Assembly: GCF_023699475.1 (NCBI RefSeq)
Contig: NZ_JALXFV010000007.1
Span: 201,487-265,486, forward strand
Reading direction: 5' to 3'
Source: Halomarina rubra
GTDB taxonomy: Archaea; Halobacteriota; Halobacteria; Halobacteriales; Haloarculaceae
Length of the DNA: 64,000 nt
Shown: piece after piece, positions 34,723 to 45,691 of the stretch
Numbering within the stretch: the stretch's first letter is position 1
How the letters are laid out: each line of letters opens with the position of its first letter
The notes under the pieces: generated by a model
What the model was told of the DNA's origin: nothing
The model's database searches: none
What the model saw: the letters and a program-made list of their open reading frames with translations, nothing else
Translations under genes and position numbers: made by a program

Positions 34723-35136
34723 TCACCCCCTCACCGACTCGAACTCCTCCTCGACCACTCCGAGGACCCGTTCAAAGCGGTCGTGGACGTCGGTCGCGAT
34801 GTCGTCGAGCGCTGGATTGTCCGCGATACCGACGAGTTGCCCTGGGTCGACCGCGCGCACAACAACGGTTCCCTCGTCGGTCTCGTAAACTACCACGTTA
34901 CACGGGAGGAGTGTACCGAGTCCGATTTCACTTTTCAACCCTTCGTGAGCCAGTTTTGGGTTACATGCCCCCAGAATCCGATAGCGGTGAAACTCGACGT
35001 CGAGTTTCTTCGCGAGCGTCTCTTGGACGTCGATATCGCAGAGCACACCGAACCCTTCGGCGTCGAGTGCGTCCATCGTCACCGATACGACCTCGTCAAA
35101 GTCCGCAGCGGTATCCACCGACAGTGTATAGCTCAT
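34723..35136 (-). CDS. DUF302 family protein
   Basis: The 137-residue protein has the DUF302 pattern: DEVVSVTMDALDAEGFGVL, then DVQETLAKKLDVEFHRYRIL and GACNPKLAHEGLKSE. The GACNP...A motif is typical. The protein is soluble and small, and often occurs in metal and sulfur clusters, but its role is not known. The ATG at 35136 was selected because the upstream extension is not family-like. Confidence 0.85.
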   Translation of the reverse strand: MSYTLSVDTAADFDEVVSVTMDALDAEGFGVLCDIDVQETLAKKLDVEFHRYRILGACNPKLAHEGLKSEIGLGTLLPCNVVVYETDEGTVVVRAVDPGQLVGIADNPALDDIATDVHDRFERVLGVVEEEFESVRG

Positions 35137-35369
35137 ATTAGACAATACTCTTCCACGAATCTTATTCGTACTGGTTACGTGGCATAATACCGAACAGTTC
35201 CGCCAACAGGACCTAATCAAGTATTCACCTGATTTCTGTGAAACAGCGTTCTGAAAGTCACTCTCGAGTGGGGGGGACTTTTGCGGAACCGCTATTGTGT
35301 ATTCTGAAGCATAATGACCGACAGGTCAAGTAGTGGCTGGCAGTGGGAGACGGCGTGACGACGAATCGT

Positions 35370-36770
35370 TCAGTGGTGCCCGTGACCTTGGAGAGAAGTG
35401 CTCGAAACTGACGAAAACTGGGGTGTGAATTCCTCGGGATGCTCCTCGAACGATTGCTTACACCGATTGGAGCAGAAATAGTACGTCTGGCCGTCGTGGG
35501 TGACAGTGGGTCCGCGCTCGTCGGTACGCATCCCACAGACCGGGTCACGGTAGTGTCCCAACGCACCGAGCCCGCGGCGGTAGACGTAGAGAAGAAACCC
35601 GGAAAGCGAGAACGCGAGTACGTTAAGATAGAACGTGTAGTTCAGTTCGAAGTACGACTGTTCGCTCGCGGTTTGACCGCTCGCGAGATTGGGAACGATA
35701 TCCACCGCGTCGAACAACTCTTCCATCAGGAAGCCCGTGAACGCCATCGTCACGAAGAACACGGCAAGGATGTAGACCATCACTTGCCAGCCGTAGTACT
35801 TCCGGTAGACGTTCAAAACTGGAATCGTGATGAGGTCGGCGTAGACGAACGCGATGACGCCCGCGAAACTAACGCCGCCACCCCACAAGGCGACTGCAAA
35901 CGGGACGTTACCGATACTCCCGACGAAGCTCACGACGGCGATTGCGACGCCCATTACCGCGTTCTCCGCACTCACGAGTAGTCCATCACCCTGGAGGAAC
36001 AGCGTGTTCCACACGGACTGGGGAACGAACACGATGACGAACCCGGAGATGAGAAACCCGATGACGACGTCCTTCCAGATCATCGACCACTCTTTCCGGT
36101 ACTGATTGCCGAGTTTGTACCACCCACCCCACGAGAGCAGTTCGTCACGCCACCCACCACCACTGGCGACTTCCTGCTGATAGGTCTCCAAACACCCCGC
36201 CGAGCAAAATTCGAGTGTTTCCCCACCATCAGTCACGAGCGAATACTCTTCAGAGCCTTCCATCCCACAGGTCGGGTCTTCGGTGACGCCCGATTCGGTG
36301 TCGCGCTGGTTCAATGCCACACGAGCCTCCTCGAAGAGATTCTCCGGGAGGGTAACGTGGACGATGACTGCCATCACCGTAATGAGAACCACGCCACCGA
36401 GGAGTTCGGCGACGAGGAACTCCCACCCGAGCAAGATGAGGATCATCAGTCCGAGTTCGATGATGAGGTTCGTCGAAGCGAACATGAACGCCAAGACGTT
36501 CACCGCGTGCGCTCCTTTCTTGAACAACCCCTTCCCGATAGCGACTGCTCCGAAGCTACACCCACTACTCGCTGCACCGAACGCTGTCGCTCTTGTGAGG
36601 CTACGGAAATCGTCTTTACCGAGAACACGGGCCATCCGTTCTTTGGAGACGTAGACCTGCACGAAACTTGTTATCGTGAGCCCCATGATGATAGCCCACG
36701 CTGCCGTCCAGAGGAACCCCACGCCGATTCGCAGCGATTCGAAGATGCCCTCGAGAAGTGTCACTTGCAT
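35370..36770 (-). CDS. Permease with YHS metal-binding motifs (SO_0444-like Cu/Zn efflux)
   Basis: The 466-residue protein has about ten membrane helices in two permease halves (AFGAASSGCSFGAVAIGKG, then FVGSIGNVPFAVALWGGG). The halves are separated by a soluble loop with DPTCGMEG and EFCSAGC, and the C-terminus carries DPVCGMRTDE and YYFCSNRC. These are two YHS/TRASH-type metal sites. The fold corresponds to the permease family that includes SO_0444 and ArsP. Metal efflux, probably copper or zinc, is inferred from the YHS sites and from adjacency to copB. The start at MQVTLLEG removes an unlikely 67-residue extension. Confidence 0.85.
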   Translation of the reverse strand: MQVTLLEGIFESLRIGVGFLWTAAWAIIMGLTITSFVQVYVSKERMARVLGKDDFRSLTRATAFGAASSGCSFGAVAIGKGLFKKGAHAVNVLAFMFASTNLIIELGLMILILLGWEFLVAELLGGVVLITVMAVIVHVTLPENLFEEARVALNQRDTESGVTEDPTCGMEGSEEYSLVTDGGETLEFCSAGCLETYQQEVASGGGWRDELLSWGGWYKLGNQYRKEWSMIWKDVVIGFLISGFVIVFVPQSVWNTLFLQGDGLLVSAENAVMGVAIAVVSFVGSIGNVPFAVALWGGGVSFAGVIAFVYADLITIPVLNVYRKYYGWQVMVYILAVFFVTMAFTGFLMEELFDAVDIVPNLASGQTASEQSYFELNYTFYLNVLAFSLSGFLLYVYRRGLGALGHYRDPVCGMRTDERGPTVTHDGQTYYFCSNRCKQSFEEHPEEFTPQFSSVSSTSLQGHGHH

Positions 36771-37251
36771 ACCTAGACATTGATACGCATTGACTATCCC
36801 AATGTTGCTTAACAGACTCAGACTGTGGTGGTTAGAACACCAACGAGTCGAAGGTGAGGTCTCGATTGGTAATGACCGGTCAGTCACCAGAATTCGCAAC
36901 GAGCAACGACGAATCTGTGCGTGGAAGATTGTCACCTCCCCAACAAGACGGCTCAGAGTATGGATTACCATCTCGGTCTCGGTTTGGTTTCATCGGTAGA
37001 GGGCGTCCTCGGCAGAAGTCACGAAAGGAGAACCAGCATAAACAGCTAAGACGTAAGTGACAAACAGTGGATAAGACTGCACTATAGGCTCGTAGAAAGA
37101 ATCAAGCGGTCACCACCGTGGGCAGTCCTCAGGGTGGCCCCGGTGTATGGAGCGGGAGTACCGGTCGAAGGCAGAAGAAGAGAAAAACGTCCCCTTCTGA
37201 GGGGGCCAATCGGCAGGACAGCATACTGAACGACAACAATCGAGTGATATC
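36771..37251. other. Non-coding interval between the YHS permease and copB
   Basis: The 481 bp divergent interval contains no convincing gene. A short + strand frame ending near 37060 (tail RGRPRQKSRKENQHK) is basic and low in complexity, so I regard it as spurious. Promoters for both flanking genes should lie here; I could not define a clear shared operator. Confidence 0.6.
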
Positions 37252-39372
37252 ATGACGACACACCAGGAGCACGATGAAACCGGCGAACACGCAGGCGAAT
37301 CCCACAAACACGGGATGAGCCATGACGACCACCGCGCCCATACGGACCACAGCGGCCACGAACAGATGTTTCGTCGTCGGTTTTGGGTATCGCTCGTCCT
37401 CTCGATTCCCGTCCTCTACTTCAGCGAGTTTATTCAGGAGGTACTCGGCTACACCGCACCGACGTTCCCCGGAAGCGCCTGGATCACGCCGGTACTCTCG
37501 GTCGTCGTCTTCGCGTACGGTGGCGTCCCGTTCCTCTCGATGGCCCGGACAGAACTCGCCAACCGCGAACCGGGGATGATGATGCTCATCTCGCTCGCGA
37601 TTACCGTCGCGTTCGGCTACTCCATCGTGAGTCTGTTCTTACCGGGAACGACCCCCTTCTTCTGGGAACTCGTCACGCTCATCGACATCATGCTGCTGGG
37701 CCACTGGATGGAGATGCGTTCGGTTCGCCAAGCGTCGGGGGCGCTCGACGAACTGGCGAAGCTCATGCCTGACACTGCTGAGCGCATCACCGAGAGCGGC
37801 GACGTCGAGGAGGTGGCTGTCGCCGACCTCACCGAGGACGACGTGGTCCTTGTCCGTCCGGGTGCGTCGGTGCCAGCAGACGGCGAGGTGGTCGAGGGAG
37901 CGTCGTCGGTCGATGAGTCGATGATCACGGGGGAATCCAAGTCCGTCGAGAAGGACCCAGGCGACGAGGTGGTCGCCGGGACCGTCAATCAGGACGGGAG
38001 CCTTCGCGTCCGAGTGACGAAGACCGGCGACGAGACGGCGCTCGCAGGTATCATGCGGCTCGTCGACGAAGCCCAGCAGTCGAAGTCCCGGACTCAAGTG
38101 CTCGCCGACCGCGCCGCCGGGTGGCTGTTCTATATCGCGCTCGCCGTGGCCGCCGTCACCGCCGTCGCGTGGGTGCTGGCGACCGGGTTCGAAATCGCCG
38201 TCCTCGAACGAGTCGTGACGGTGCTGGTCATCGCCTGCCCACACGCATTGGGACTCGCAGTGCCGCTTGTCGTCGCCATCAACACCTCGACGGCCGCCCG
38301 AAACGGGATGCTGATTCGCGACCGCATCGCCATGGAGGAGGCACGGAACCTCGACACGGTGATGTTCGACAAGACTGGGACGCTGACGAGAGGCGAACAG
38401 GGTGTGGTCGGTATCGAGACTGCCGACGAGTGGGAGGACACACGGGCGCTCGCGCTCGCCGCCGGTGTCGAGGGCGACTCCGAGCACATGATCGCGCGGG
38501 CGATTCGCACCGCCGCGAGCGAACGTGGCGTCGAACGGGTCTCTGTCTCGACGTTCGAGAACCTCCGCGGACTCGGTGTTCGGGCAACCGTCGCTCCCGA
38601 TGTGGTGCCTGCCTCGACTCGGCCGAGCGAGTCGTCGCGCAATCCGAACGAAGGGCAGATGATCCACCTGGGAGGGCCGAATCTCCTCGACCGACTCGGT
38701 GTCGAGCGACCGCGCTCTATTGCCTCCTTCGCCGACGAGGCCGGGAAGAACGCCCAGACTGTCATCTATCTCGTTCGCGAGGAATCAGAAGTGGCCGCGG
38801 CATTTGCACTCGCGGACGTGATTCGTCCGGAAAGCAGGCAGGCCATCGACGCCCTTCACGCGATGGGTATCGAGGTGGCGATGCTGACGGGTGACTCCGA
38901 GGATGTCGCACGAGCAGTCGCCGAGGAGCTTGGTATCGACCAGTACTTCGCGGAGGTCCTGCCCGACGAGAAGGACACGACGGTCGCTCAGCTCCAATCA
39001 GACGGAAAGCTCGTGGCGATGGTCGGCGACGGCGTCAACGACGCACCGGCACTCGCCAGAGCCGACGTGGGTATCGCCATCGGCTCCGGAACGGACGTGG
39101 CTATCGAGTCCGGCGACATCGTCCTCGTCGACAACGACCCGAGAGACGTCGTTCGGCTCGTCCGCCTCTCGGCAGCGAGCTATCGGAAGATGCAGGAGAA
39201 CCTCGTCTGGGCGACGGGCTATAACGTCGTCGCACTCCCACTGGCGGCAGGTTTGCTCGCACCCATCGGCATCCTGCTTTCGCCAGCCATCGGGGCGGTG
39301 TTCATGTCACTGTCGACTATCATCGTCGCTATCAACGCTCGGCGGCTCAAAGGAGTCGACCTCTCGACATGA
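37252..39372 (+). CDS. copB: Copper-translocating P-type ATPase, CopB type
   Basis: The 706-residue protein has a His-rich N-terminus ([16 protein letters not shown]). It carries CPH at 329-331 instead of CPC, the phosphorylation motif DKTGTLT from D373, the GDGVNDAP hinge and the final [14 protein letters not shown]. The CPH motif and His-rich tail identify the CopB subgroup (Cu(II)/Cu(I)/Ag export). It sits in the plasma membrane and pumps metal out. It stands alone on the + strand between the YHS permease and the importer operon. Confidence 0.93.
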   Translation: MTTHQEHDETGEHAGESHKHGMSHDDHRAHTDHSGHEQMFRRRFWVSLVLSIPVLYFSEFIQEVLGYTAPTFPGSAWITPVLSVVVFAYGGVPFLSMARTELANREPGMMMLISLAITVAFGYSIVSLFLPGTTPFFWELVTLIDIMLLGHWMEMRSVRQASGALDELAKLMPDTAERITESGDVEEVAVADLTEDDVVLVRPGASVPADGEVVEGASSVDESMITGESKSVEKDPGDEVVAGTVNQDGSLRVRVTKTGDETALAGIMRLVDEAQQSKSRTQVLADRAAGWLFYIALAVAAVTAVAWVLATGFEIAVLERVVTVLVIACPHALGLAVPLVVAINTSTAARNGMLIRDRIAMEEARNLDTVMFDKTGTLTRGEQGVVGIETADEWEDTRALALAAGVEGDSEHMIARAIRTAASERGVERVSVSTFENLRGLGVRATVAPDVVPASTRPSESSRNPNEGQMIHLGGPNLLDRLGVERPRSIASFADEAGKNAQTVIYLVREESEVAAAFALADVIRPESRQAIDALHAMGIEVAMLTGDSEDVARAVAEELGIDQYFAEVLPDEKDTTVAQLQSDGKLVAMVGDGVNDAPALARADVGIAIGSGTDVAIESGDIVLVDNDPRDVVRLVRLSAASYRKMQENLVWATGYNVVALPLAAGLLAPIGILLSPAIGAVFMSLSTIIVAINARRLKGVDLST

Positions 39373-39549
39373 CGACGTTGGTCGTCAGTGGAGACTGGTT
39401 CCCCATGATGAATGGTGGCGATGGATTCGAACAGAGTCGAGCAACAGGGGTCATTGCCGCAGCTATCCGCCTGTTGTTGCCTGATGAAGCAGGCATCGTG
39501 CGGTTACAACCCCCGAGACCTCAAAAACTCGACACTTCAATGTCCCCAG

Positions 39550-40029
39550 CTACGGGTCTGTTGGATCCTGAATCCAACTATAACATCGATAGGACTCGGG
39601 GGGTTTGTCGTCTGTGAGCATCGACAGCGGGATGAACCCCGTCTTCCCACGCGCACCAGTTTTCCGACGCTCTGGGTCGTCCGAGACGAACATCGCTTTG
39701 GCTTTCAATCCGAACTCGACAGAGAGCGTCCCTTTGTGGTTCTTGTCGGGGTCGAACTGCATTCGGACGTCGCCAGTCCCGACACCGAACGTCACGTGGC
39801 CGTCCGGTGACTCGACAGCGATGTCGTGACTCTCGAGTCCGTCTGCGAGGTCACGAAGCCACGAGACGATTTCGTCTCGCTTCTTCCCCTCCGAGAGGTT
39901 GAATCCGCCGTCGGCATCGATGCTACCTTCCTCGAAGACGAACTCAGGGTAGTTGAGCTTCTCCGGTGGGAGGGCGTTCTCTGCGGGTTCTATCGAGTCT
40001 TCGGCGGGCTCCGAACGGTCATCAGTCAT
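39550..40029 (-). CDS. Amphi-Trp domain protein
   Basis: The 159-residue protein has the amphi-Trp pattern GHVTFGVGTGDVRMQFD and LSVEFGLKAKAMF, preceded by an acidic N-terminus and followed by a polar tail. The domain is a short beta sheet common in haloarchaea, of unknown function. An ATG at 40029 is preferred over the adjacent GTG. Its start overlaps the end of the ABC ATPase, so it may be the last gene of the importer operon. Confidence 0.75.
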   Translation of the reverse strand: MTDDRSEPAEDSIEPAENALPPEKLNYPEFVFEEGSIDADGGFNLSEGKKRDEIVSWLRDLADGLESHDIAVESPDGHVTFGVGTGDVRMQFDPDKNHKGTLSVEFGLKAKAMFVSDDPERRKTGARGKTGFIPLSMLTDDKPPESYRCYSWIQDPTDP

Positions 40030-41038
40030 CACTCACCGCCCCTGTAATTTGTTTCTCGTCGCTGGTGAACTCGGCGGCGTAGTGGCACCAGGAGGTGGAC
40101 TCTCCAATGTGCTCGGCCGCCGGCGTCTGGGTCGCGCATTGCTCGTCTGCGAGTGGACAGCGAGTATGGAATACACAGCCGTTAGGTGTGTTAATCGGAC
40201 TCGGGATATCTCCATCGAGGATCACCCGCTCTTTCTGTTTCGTCGGGTCGACACTCGGAATCGCAGAGAGGAGTGTCTCCGTGTAGGGATGGCTCGTCTG
40301 TGTGAAGAGTGCCTCCGTCGGGGCGAGTTCCATGAGCTGGCCGAGGTACATGACCGCAATCCGGTCTGCGATGTGCTCGACGACATTGAGGTCGTGGGCG
40401 ATGAACAGGTAGGTCAGATTCAAGTCCTGTTGAAGCTCCATCAGCAGGTTGACGATCTTCGCCTGGACGCTCACGTCAAGGGCGCTCACAGGTTCGTCGA
40501 GAACGATCAATCGCGGATTGAGTGCAATGGCTCGAGCGATAGCAACCCGCTGGGCTTCACCGCCCGAGAGTTCGTGGGGATGTCTCGGGAGATATGCCTG
40601 CGAGAGATTCACCCGTTCGATGAGGGACTCGACTTTCTGCTCACGCTCAGATGCGGACCAGCCACGGGCCTTGAGTGGTTCAGCGATTATCTGCTCGATA
40701 GTGAGTCGAGAATCGAGACTCCCACGGGGATTCTGGAACACCATTCCGATGGCCGCGAGGGTCTCTTTGTCTCGGGTGGTTGCCTCTCCGACAGCCTTGC
40801 CTTCGAACCGTATCGTCCCGCTTGTCGGTGCGTGAAGGCCGGTGACCAAGTTGGCGAGCGTCGACTTCCCAGAACCGGATTCGCCGACCAACGCGAGCGT
40901 CTCACCGGGTTCAATAGAGAGTGACACGCCGTCGACTGCAGTGACGTACGTGTCGTTACCGAGGAGCTTCGCAAAGAGTGAATCGTCGACAGGGAATCGT
41001 TTGACGACGTCGTCGATTTCGACGATAGGCCGTGTCAT
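40022..41038 (-). CDS. ABC importer ATP-binding protein, DppF/OppF/NikE type
   Basis: The 338-residue ATPase has Walker [10 protein letters not shown], signature LSGGEAQR, Walker B LIVLDEPVSALD and the C-terminal CVFHTRCPLADEQC motif of the peptide/nickel subfamily. It is the fifth gene of an importer operon running from 45606 to here. The start overlaps the stop of the DppD-type gene by 4 bp. The substrate may be peptides or a nickel complex. Confidence 0.93.
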   Translation of the reverse strand: MTRPIVEIDDVVKRFPVDDSLFAKLLGNDTYVTAVDGVSLSIEPGETLALVGESGSGKSTLANLVTGLHAPTSGTIRFEGKAVGEATTRDKETLAAIGMVFQNPRGSLDSRLTIEQIIAEPLKARGWSASEREQKVESLIERVNLSQAYLPRHPHELSGGEAQRVAIARAIALNPRLIVLDEPVSALDVSVQAKIVNLLMELQQDLNLTYLFIAHDLNVVEHIADRIAVMYLGQLMELAPTEALFTQTSHPYTETLLSAIPSVDPTKQKERVILDGDIPSPINTPNGCVFHTRCPLADEQCATQTPAAEHIGESTSWCHYAAEFTSDEKQITGAVSDD

Positions 41039-42081
41039 TGGTCGGCCTCCATCGGTTCGCTGAGTTCTTCGACGTGATGACAGCGCGAGGTATGGTCCTC
41101 TCCAACCTGTTCTGTCGGTAGGTCCCCGGTAGTACAGCTCTCAGACGAGCACCAGCATCGACTAGCGAACGGACAACCAGTGGGTCCACCGACCATCGAC
41201 GGGACTCTGCCTTCGATGACGTTCAGTGGCTCCCCTCGGTCACACGTCTGTGGCATGCACCCGAGCAGTGATTCTGTGTACGGGTGTTTCGGGTTCGTCA
41301 GCACTTCTTCGACGGGCCCCTCTTCCATTACCTGGCCACCGTACATGACCACGACCTTGTCGCAGAGTTCGGCGACCACACCGAGGTCGTGTGTGATCAT
41401 TAGGACGGCCATCCCCAACTCTTCGTTGAGGTCGCGAATGCGCTGGAGGATTTCGGCTTGAATCGTCACGTCGAGCGCTGTCGTTGGCTCGTCGGCGATC
41501 AAGAGGTCGGGTTCTCTGGCGAGTGCGATGGCCAGCATCGCGCGTTGGCGCATCCCGCCCGAGAACTCGTGGGGGTACGCCGAGACACGCGTCTCGGGAT
41601 GCGGGATTCCAACCTCGCTCATGAGGTCGATAGCCTGCTGTCGCATCTGACTCCGTTTCCCCCTGCTACTGAACAGGGGAACGTTGAGGTAGTCGAGCAA
41701 CCGCTGTTCCTCGGGCGATTCGTGGACCTTGATGGACTCGACGATCTGCTCCCCGATCGAGAACACGGGGTTCAGTGTCTCCATCGGGTCTTGGAACACC
41801 ATCGCCATCCCATCGCCACGAACGCGACGAATCGTGCGGTCATCGGCGTCAGTCATCTCGATATCATCGAACCGAACCGAACCACGCTCGATGTACCCAG
41901 GGTCCTCGAGGCGGATGAGCGACCGAGCCGTTACGGATTTTCCCGACCCACTCTCGCCGACGACCCCGACGATTTCACCCTTGTCGACGGTGAACGACAC
42001 GCCTTCGACGGCGTGGACTGTTCCTTCTCTCGTTGCGAACCGCGTGTGGAGGTCTTCGACCTCCAGTAGTGTCTCACTCAT
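41035..42081 (-). CDS. ABC importer ATP-binding protein, DppD/OppD/NikD type
   Basis: The 348-residue ATPase has Walker A GESGSGKS, signature FSGGMRQR, Walker [13 protein letters not shown] and a C-terminal [14 protein letters not shown] cluster. The ATG at 42081 was chosen because the extended frame reads into the permease gene. It pairs with the DppF-type subunit and both permeases. The gap to the upstream permease stop is only one base. Confidence 0.92.
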   Translation of the reverse strand: MSETLLEVEDLHTRFATREGTVHAVEGVSFTVDKGEIVGVVGESGSGKSVTARSLIRLEDPGYIERGSVRFDDIEMTDADDRTIRRVRGDGMAMVFQDPMETLNPVFSIGEQIVESIKVHESPEEQRLLDYLNVPLFSSRGKRSQMRQQAIDLMSEVGIPHPETRVSAYPHEFSGGMRQRAMLAIALAREPDLLIADEPTTALDVTIQAEILQRIRDLNEELGMAVLMITHDLGVVAELCDKVVVMYGGQVMEEGPVEEVLTNPKHPYTESLLGCMPQTCDRGEPLNVIEGRVPSMVGGPTGCPFASRCWCSSESCTTGDLPTEQVGEDHTSRCHHVEELSEPMEADQ

Positions 42082-42082
42082 T

Positions 42083-43006
42083 TCACATACCCTTGTTTTC
42101 GACGTCACCCATGTCACGCGGGTCGAGGACGTCACGTAGTCCATCGCCCAACAGGTTGAACCCGAGGACGGTGATCATGATGGCGAGTCCGGGGAAGTTG
42201 ACGACCCACCACGCGGTGTCGACGAAGTTGCGCCCTTGCGAGAGCATCGTCCCCCACTCTGGCGTCGGTGGCTGGGCACCGAGGCCCAGGAACGACAGTC
42301 CCGCGGTTCCCAGAATGACGTACGCCATGTCCATCGTCGCGAGTACGATGACCGGCGTCACCACGTTCGGGAGGATGTGACGAAGAACGATACGCCGACG
42401 GGGGACGCCCATCAACTGTGCTGCTTTCACGAACTCTTCTTGCTTGACGCTCAGTACGCTTCCCCGAATGATACGGGCGTACTGCGTCCATCCGACCACT
42501 GCAAGCGCGATCATGATGTTCGTCAAATTCGGCCCGAGGATTCCTGCGATGACGAGTGCCAGTAGTATCCCGGGGAAGGCGAGCAGGATATCGACGAACC
42601 GCATCAGCGCTTCGTCGACCCACCCACCGGCGTAGCCTGCGATGAGTCCGACCGCTGTTCCGATAGCGAGCGTAATCGCCACGACGGCGAGCGAAATCTG
42701 GAGCGAGATACGGGCCCCGTATAGCAACCGTGAGAGGACGTCTCGACCGAGTTGGTCGGTCCCCATCGGATGCTCAGCCGACGGCGAATCGAGACGGTTG
42801 AACAGGTCCTGTTCATTCGGCCCTTCCGGTGCAATCACCGGTGCGAAGATTGCCGAGAGGACGACCACACTGACGAACAGCAAGCCGACCACGTTGAGCC
42901 GATTGCTGAGGAAGCGGCCGAGTCGCCGCGAGTTCTTCACCGAACGGTAGCGACGACGGGTCGTCGCGATGACCGACTGGTTCGCAGTAGAATCCTGGTT
43001 GCTCAC
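42083..43006 (-). CDS. ABC importer permease, DppC type
   Basis: The 307-residue membrane protein has an N-terminal hydrophobic segment of the OppC_N type and five more helices. It carries the EAA loop with AAQLMGVPRRRIVLRHILPN, which contacts the ATPases. It overlaps the DppB-type gene by 4 bp. It forms half of the channel of the importer. Confidence 0.93.
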   Translation of the reverse strand: MSNQDSTANQSVIATTRRRYRSVKNSRRLGRFLSNRLNVVGLLFVSVVVLSAIFAPVIAPEGPNEQDLFNRLDSPSAEHPMGTDQLGRDVLSRLLYGARISLQISLAVVAITLAIGTAVGLIAGYAGGWVDEALMRFVDILLAFPGILLALVIAGILGPNLTNIMIALAVVGWTQYARIIRGSVLSVKQEEFVKAAQLMGVPRRRIVLRHILPNVVTPVIVLATMDMAYVILGTAGLSFLGLGAQPPTPEWGTMLSQGRNFVDTAWWVVNFPGLAIMITVLGFNLLGDGLRDVLDPRDMGDVENKGM

Positions 43007-43950
43007 GCACTCTCACCCCCAAACGAGATTCGTGGGTCAATGTAGCGGTAGGTCAGGTCCACGGCGAAGTTCGTCAACACGAAGATGACGGCGATGACGA
43101 GGACGAGTCCCTGAACGACAGGGTAGTCACGTGCGAAAATCGCATCGATGAGGAGTGCCCCCAACCCCGGTCGCTGAAACACGATTTCGACGATGACAGC
43201 ACCGTTCAGTAAGTAGCCGAACTGGAGTCCGACGATGGTCACGACTGGAATGAGCGCGTTTCTGAGTGCGTGTTTGTAGATGACGATGCGCTCTCTGAGG
43301 CCCTTCGACCGGGCTGTGTCGATGTACTCTTCGTCGAGTACTTCGAGCATCGACGACCGGACTAACCGAGTGACGATTGCAGCCATCCCGGAGCCGAGCG
43401 TTATCGCTGGCAGGACGAGTGACTCAAGGCCACCGACACCCGCCACTGGGAACAGCCCCAACTGGAGAGAGAAGACGATGATCAGGATATATCCGAGCCA
43501 GAAGTTCGGCATCGAGACGCCCACCAGTGCAGCGAACTGACTGAGGTAGTCGGGCGCCTTCCCTTTGTGGACGGCACTAATGATTCCGGTCGGAATCGCG
43601 ATCGTCAGTGCAACCGCCATCCCGGCGACTGCGAGTTCAAGTGTGGCCGGAATTCGGTTGATGATGAGCGTACTCACTGGCGTCTCCTGGTAGTACGATT
43701 CCCGAAGATTTCCCTGAAGCACGTCGGTCACCCAGTCGACGTACTGAATCGGTATCGGACGGTTCAGTCCCTCATTCTGACGAAACTGCTCGATTGCTTC
43801 GAGCGACGGCGTTCGTCCTCCCATCTGCTGGCGGAGAATCGTCTCTGCAGGGTCCCCAGGTGTGAGAAACAATAGGAGAAACGTGAGAATCGACACCCCC
43901 ACCAGAACGAGCAACATAGTCGCCGTGCGACGCGCAACAAATTGGTACAT
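43003..43950 (-). CDS. ABC importer permease, DppB type
   Basis: The 315-residue membrane protein begins MYQFVARRTATMLLVLVGVS, the standard start of DppB-like permeases. It has six helices and an EAA loop with TARSKGLRERIVIYKHALRN. It forms the other half of the importer channel. It follows the binding protein gene by 24 bp. Confidence 0.93.
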   Translation of the reverse strand: MYQFVARRTATMLLVLVGVSILTFLLLFLTPGDPAETILRQQMGGRTPSLEAIEQFRQNEGLNRPIPIQYVDWVTDVLQGNLRESYYQETPVSTLIINRIPATLELAVAGMAVALTIAIPTGIISAVHKGKAPDYLSQFAALVGVSMPNFWLGYILIIVFSLQLGLFPVAGVGGLESLVLPAITLGSGMAAIVTRLVRSSMLEVLDEEYIDTARSKGLRERIVIYKHALRNALIPVVTIVGLQFGYLLNGAVIVEIVFQRPGLGALLIDAIFARDYPVVQGLVLVIAVIFVLTNFAVDLTYRYIDPRISFGGESA

Positions 43951-43974
43951 TTCGAAGTGTTGTAGTGTCCGAAG

Positions 43975-45606
43975 TTACTGCCCGGTTTGTAGCCCCGTCC
44001 AGCGAGTCATCTCTGGGATAGGTCTGAGATCCATCGAGGAGACTCCATCCGACGCAGCGACGATGTACTCGGAGTAGTTGATCGGAACGACGACCGCCTC
44101 TTCCATGATGCGCTGGAGCGCCTGCTCGTACTTTTGTTCCTTTTCGGCCTGGTCGCCCGTCTGGAAGCCAGCCTGGATGAGTTGGTCGACCTCCTCACCG
44201 AGATTGTAGATGCCCGTTCCTTCTTCGTTGTAGAGGCGCTCGTTGACGTCACCCTCCGAGTGGAACGTCTCGTAAATCAGGTAGTCCGCAGCACCACTGT
44301 TTGTCCCCGAGGATTCCAAGATGAGATGCGGTTCTCCCGACCGGACTGTATCCTCGAAACTCGCCTCCTCTGTCACTTGGATATCGACCTTGACACCGAT
44401 ATCGTCGAACCACTGCTGAAGTGCCTGTGTGAGTAGTTCCCCGTCAACTTGCTGGTTCGAGAGGTGGAACTGGAGCGCCTCGCCGTCGTAACTGGACTCT
44501 TCGACCAACTCCTTGGCCTTCTCCACATCCTGCTCGTATGCTGGGAGTTTCTCGTGGGCCGACCAGAAAATGCTCTCTGCAACCGGGCCTTTCGCAGGCA
44601 CGCCGATGTTTGAGAGGATGGTCTCGACGAGGTCCGACTGAGAGGTGGCGTAGTTGAGCGCTTGACGGAGCTTCGGGTCGTCCATCGGCGCTTTGTAGAT
44701 GTTACAGCCGACGTACACTGCACCCGGTGAGAGTTGCGTGGTGACGTTCGTCCCCCCGTTGCTGTCGAGTTTCTCGACGCGGCTCTTCGGTGGGTCGAAC
44801 GCGACGTCCACGTCCCCATTTTGCAGAGAGAGTGCGCGCGTGTTCGGGTCCGTGATGACACTAAACGTCAACTCGTCCAGCGACGGCGTCCCGTTCCAGT
44901 AATCGTCGAACCCTGACGTCCGAACGCGTTGTCCTTGTGTCCGCTCTTCGACTTGGTACGGGCCAGTCCCGATTGGTTCGGTGTTCTCCCGACTCCGGTC
45001 TGGGTGCTGGATTGCGATCATGTTGTGTGCAATCGTTCCGGGGAACGTCGGGAACGGATCGGACGTCTCGAATTCGACAGTCGTCTCATCGATTGCTGTC
45101 ACGCTACCTGATTCGACGTGGAGCCATCCGGGGGCGTATGACCACTCGTTGAGCACCTGCTCGAACGACCAGACCACGTGTTCTGCGACGAGATCCTCCC
45201 CATTGTGGAACTTCACGCTGTCTCGGAGCGTGAACTCCCACGTCGTGTCGCTGGTCGCTTCCCAGTCGGTCGCGAGCCACGGTTCCAACTTCATTTCCTC
45301 GCTCACCCAGATGAGTGGCTCGAGGATGTTCGTGTAGTACGGACTCACCCCACCGTACACCTGCCAGACCCCTTCAGTCGGGTCCATCGACAAGGCGACG
45401 TTTGCTGATCCGCCGGTAGCCGTCGAGTTGTTGCCGGAACTACTGTTGTTGTCTGTCGACGACCCGTCACCAGTTTTGGTCTCACTACTGTATGGGTCAT
45501 CGTTGCCACCCCCGTCGCCCGAATCTCCCGCACATCCTGCGATACTCACGAATCCCCCTGCCCCAACTGCCCCCAGTAATGTCCTGCGGGTGATACTATC
45601 TTCCAT
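43975..45606 (-). CDS. ABC importer substrate-binding lipoprotein (SBP_bac_5)
   Basis: The 543-residue protein has a Tat-type signal (TRRTLLGAVGAGG) and lipobox SIAGC, then a Ser/Gly/Asn linker. Next come the SBP family 5 pattern of WLATDWEATSDTTWEFTLRD and the EPIGTGPYQ motif. Family 5 binds peptides, nickel or other ligands. The high-affinity binding protein is anchored outside and delivers its ligand to the DppBC-like channel. It is the first structural gene after the HTH_10 regulator, 85 bp away and in the same direction. Confidence 0.93.
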   Translation of the reverse strand: MEDSITRRTLLGAVGAGGFVSIAGCAGDSGDGGGNDDPYSSETKTGDGSSTDNNSSSGNNSTATGGSANVALSMDPTEGVWQVYGGVSPYYTNILEPLIWVSEEMKLEPWLATDWEATSDTTWEFTLRDSVKFHNGEDLVAEHVVWSFEQVLNEWSYAPGWLHVESGSVTAIDETTVEFETSDPFPTFPGTIAHNMIAIQHPDRSRENTEPIGTGPYQVEERTQGQRVRTSGFDDYWNGTPSLDELTFSVITDPNTRALSLQNGDVDVAFDPPKSRVEKLDSNGGTNVTTQLSPGAVYVGCNIYKAPMDDPKLRQALNYATSQSDLVETILSNIGVPAKGPVAESIFWSAHEKLPAYEQDVEKAKELVEESSYDGEALQFHLSNQQVDGELLTQALQQWFDDIGVKVDIQVTEEASFEDTVRSGEPHLILESSGTNSGAADYLIYETFHSEGDVNERLYNEEGTGIYNLGEEVDQLIQAGFQTGDQAEKEQKYEQALQRIMEEAVVVPINYSEYIVAASDGVSSMDLRPIPEMTRWTGLQTGQ

Positions 45607-45691
45607 GGGTATGACTCACATCTACCATAGGTTGTAGATAAAGATACCCCTTCCAAACGCGCAATTCTTTATATTCACCCCCATAATGTAA

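Noticed and set aside
35439..35981. A 180-codon frame antisense to the YHS permease
   Set aside because: It mirrors the permease codons, and the minus-strand reading has helices and YHS motifs.
38121..38894. A 257-codon Arg-rich frame inside copB
   Set aside because: It is a frame shadow of the P-type ATPase gene.
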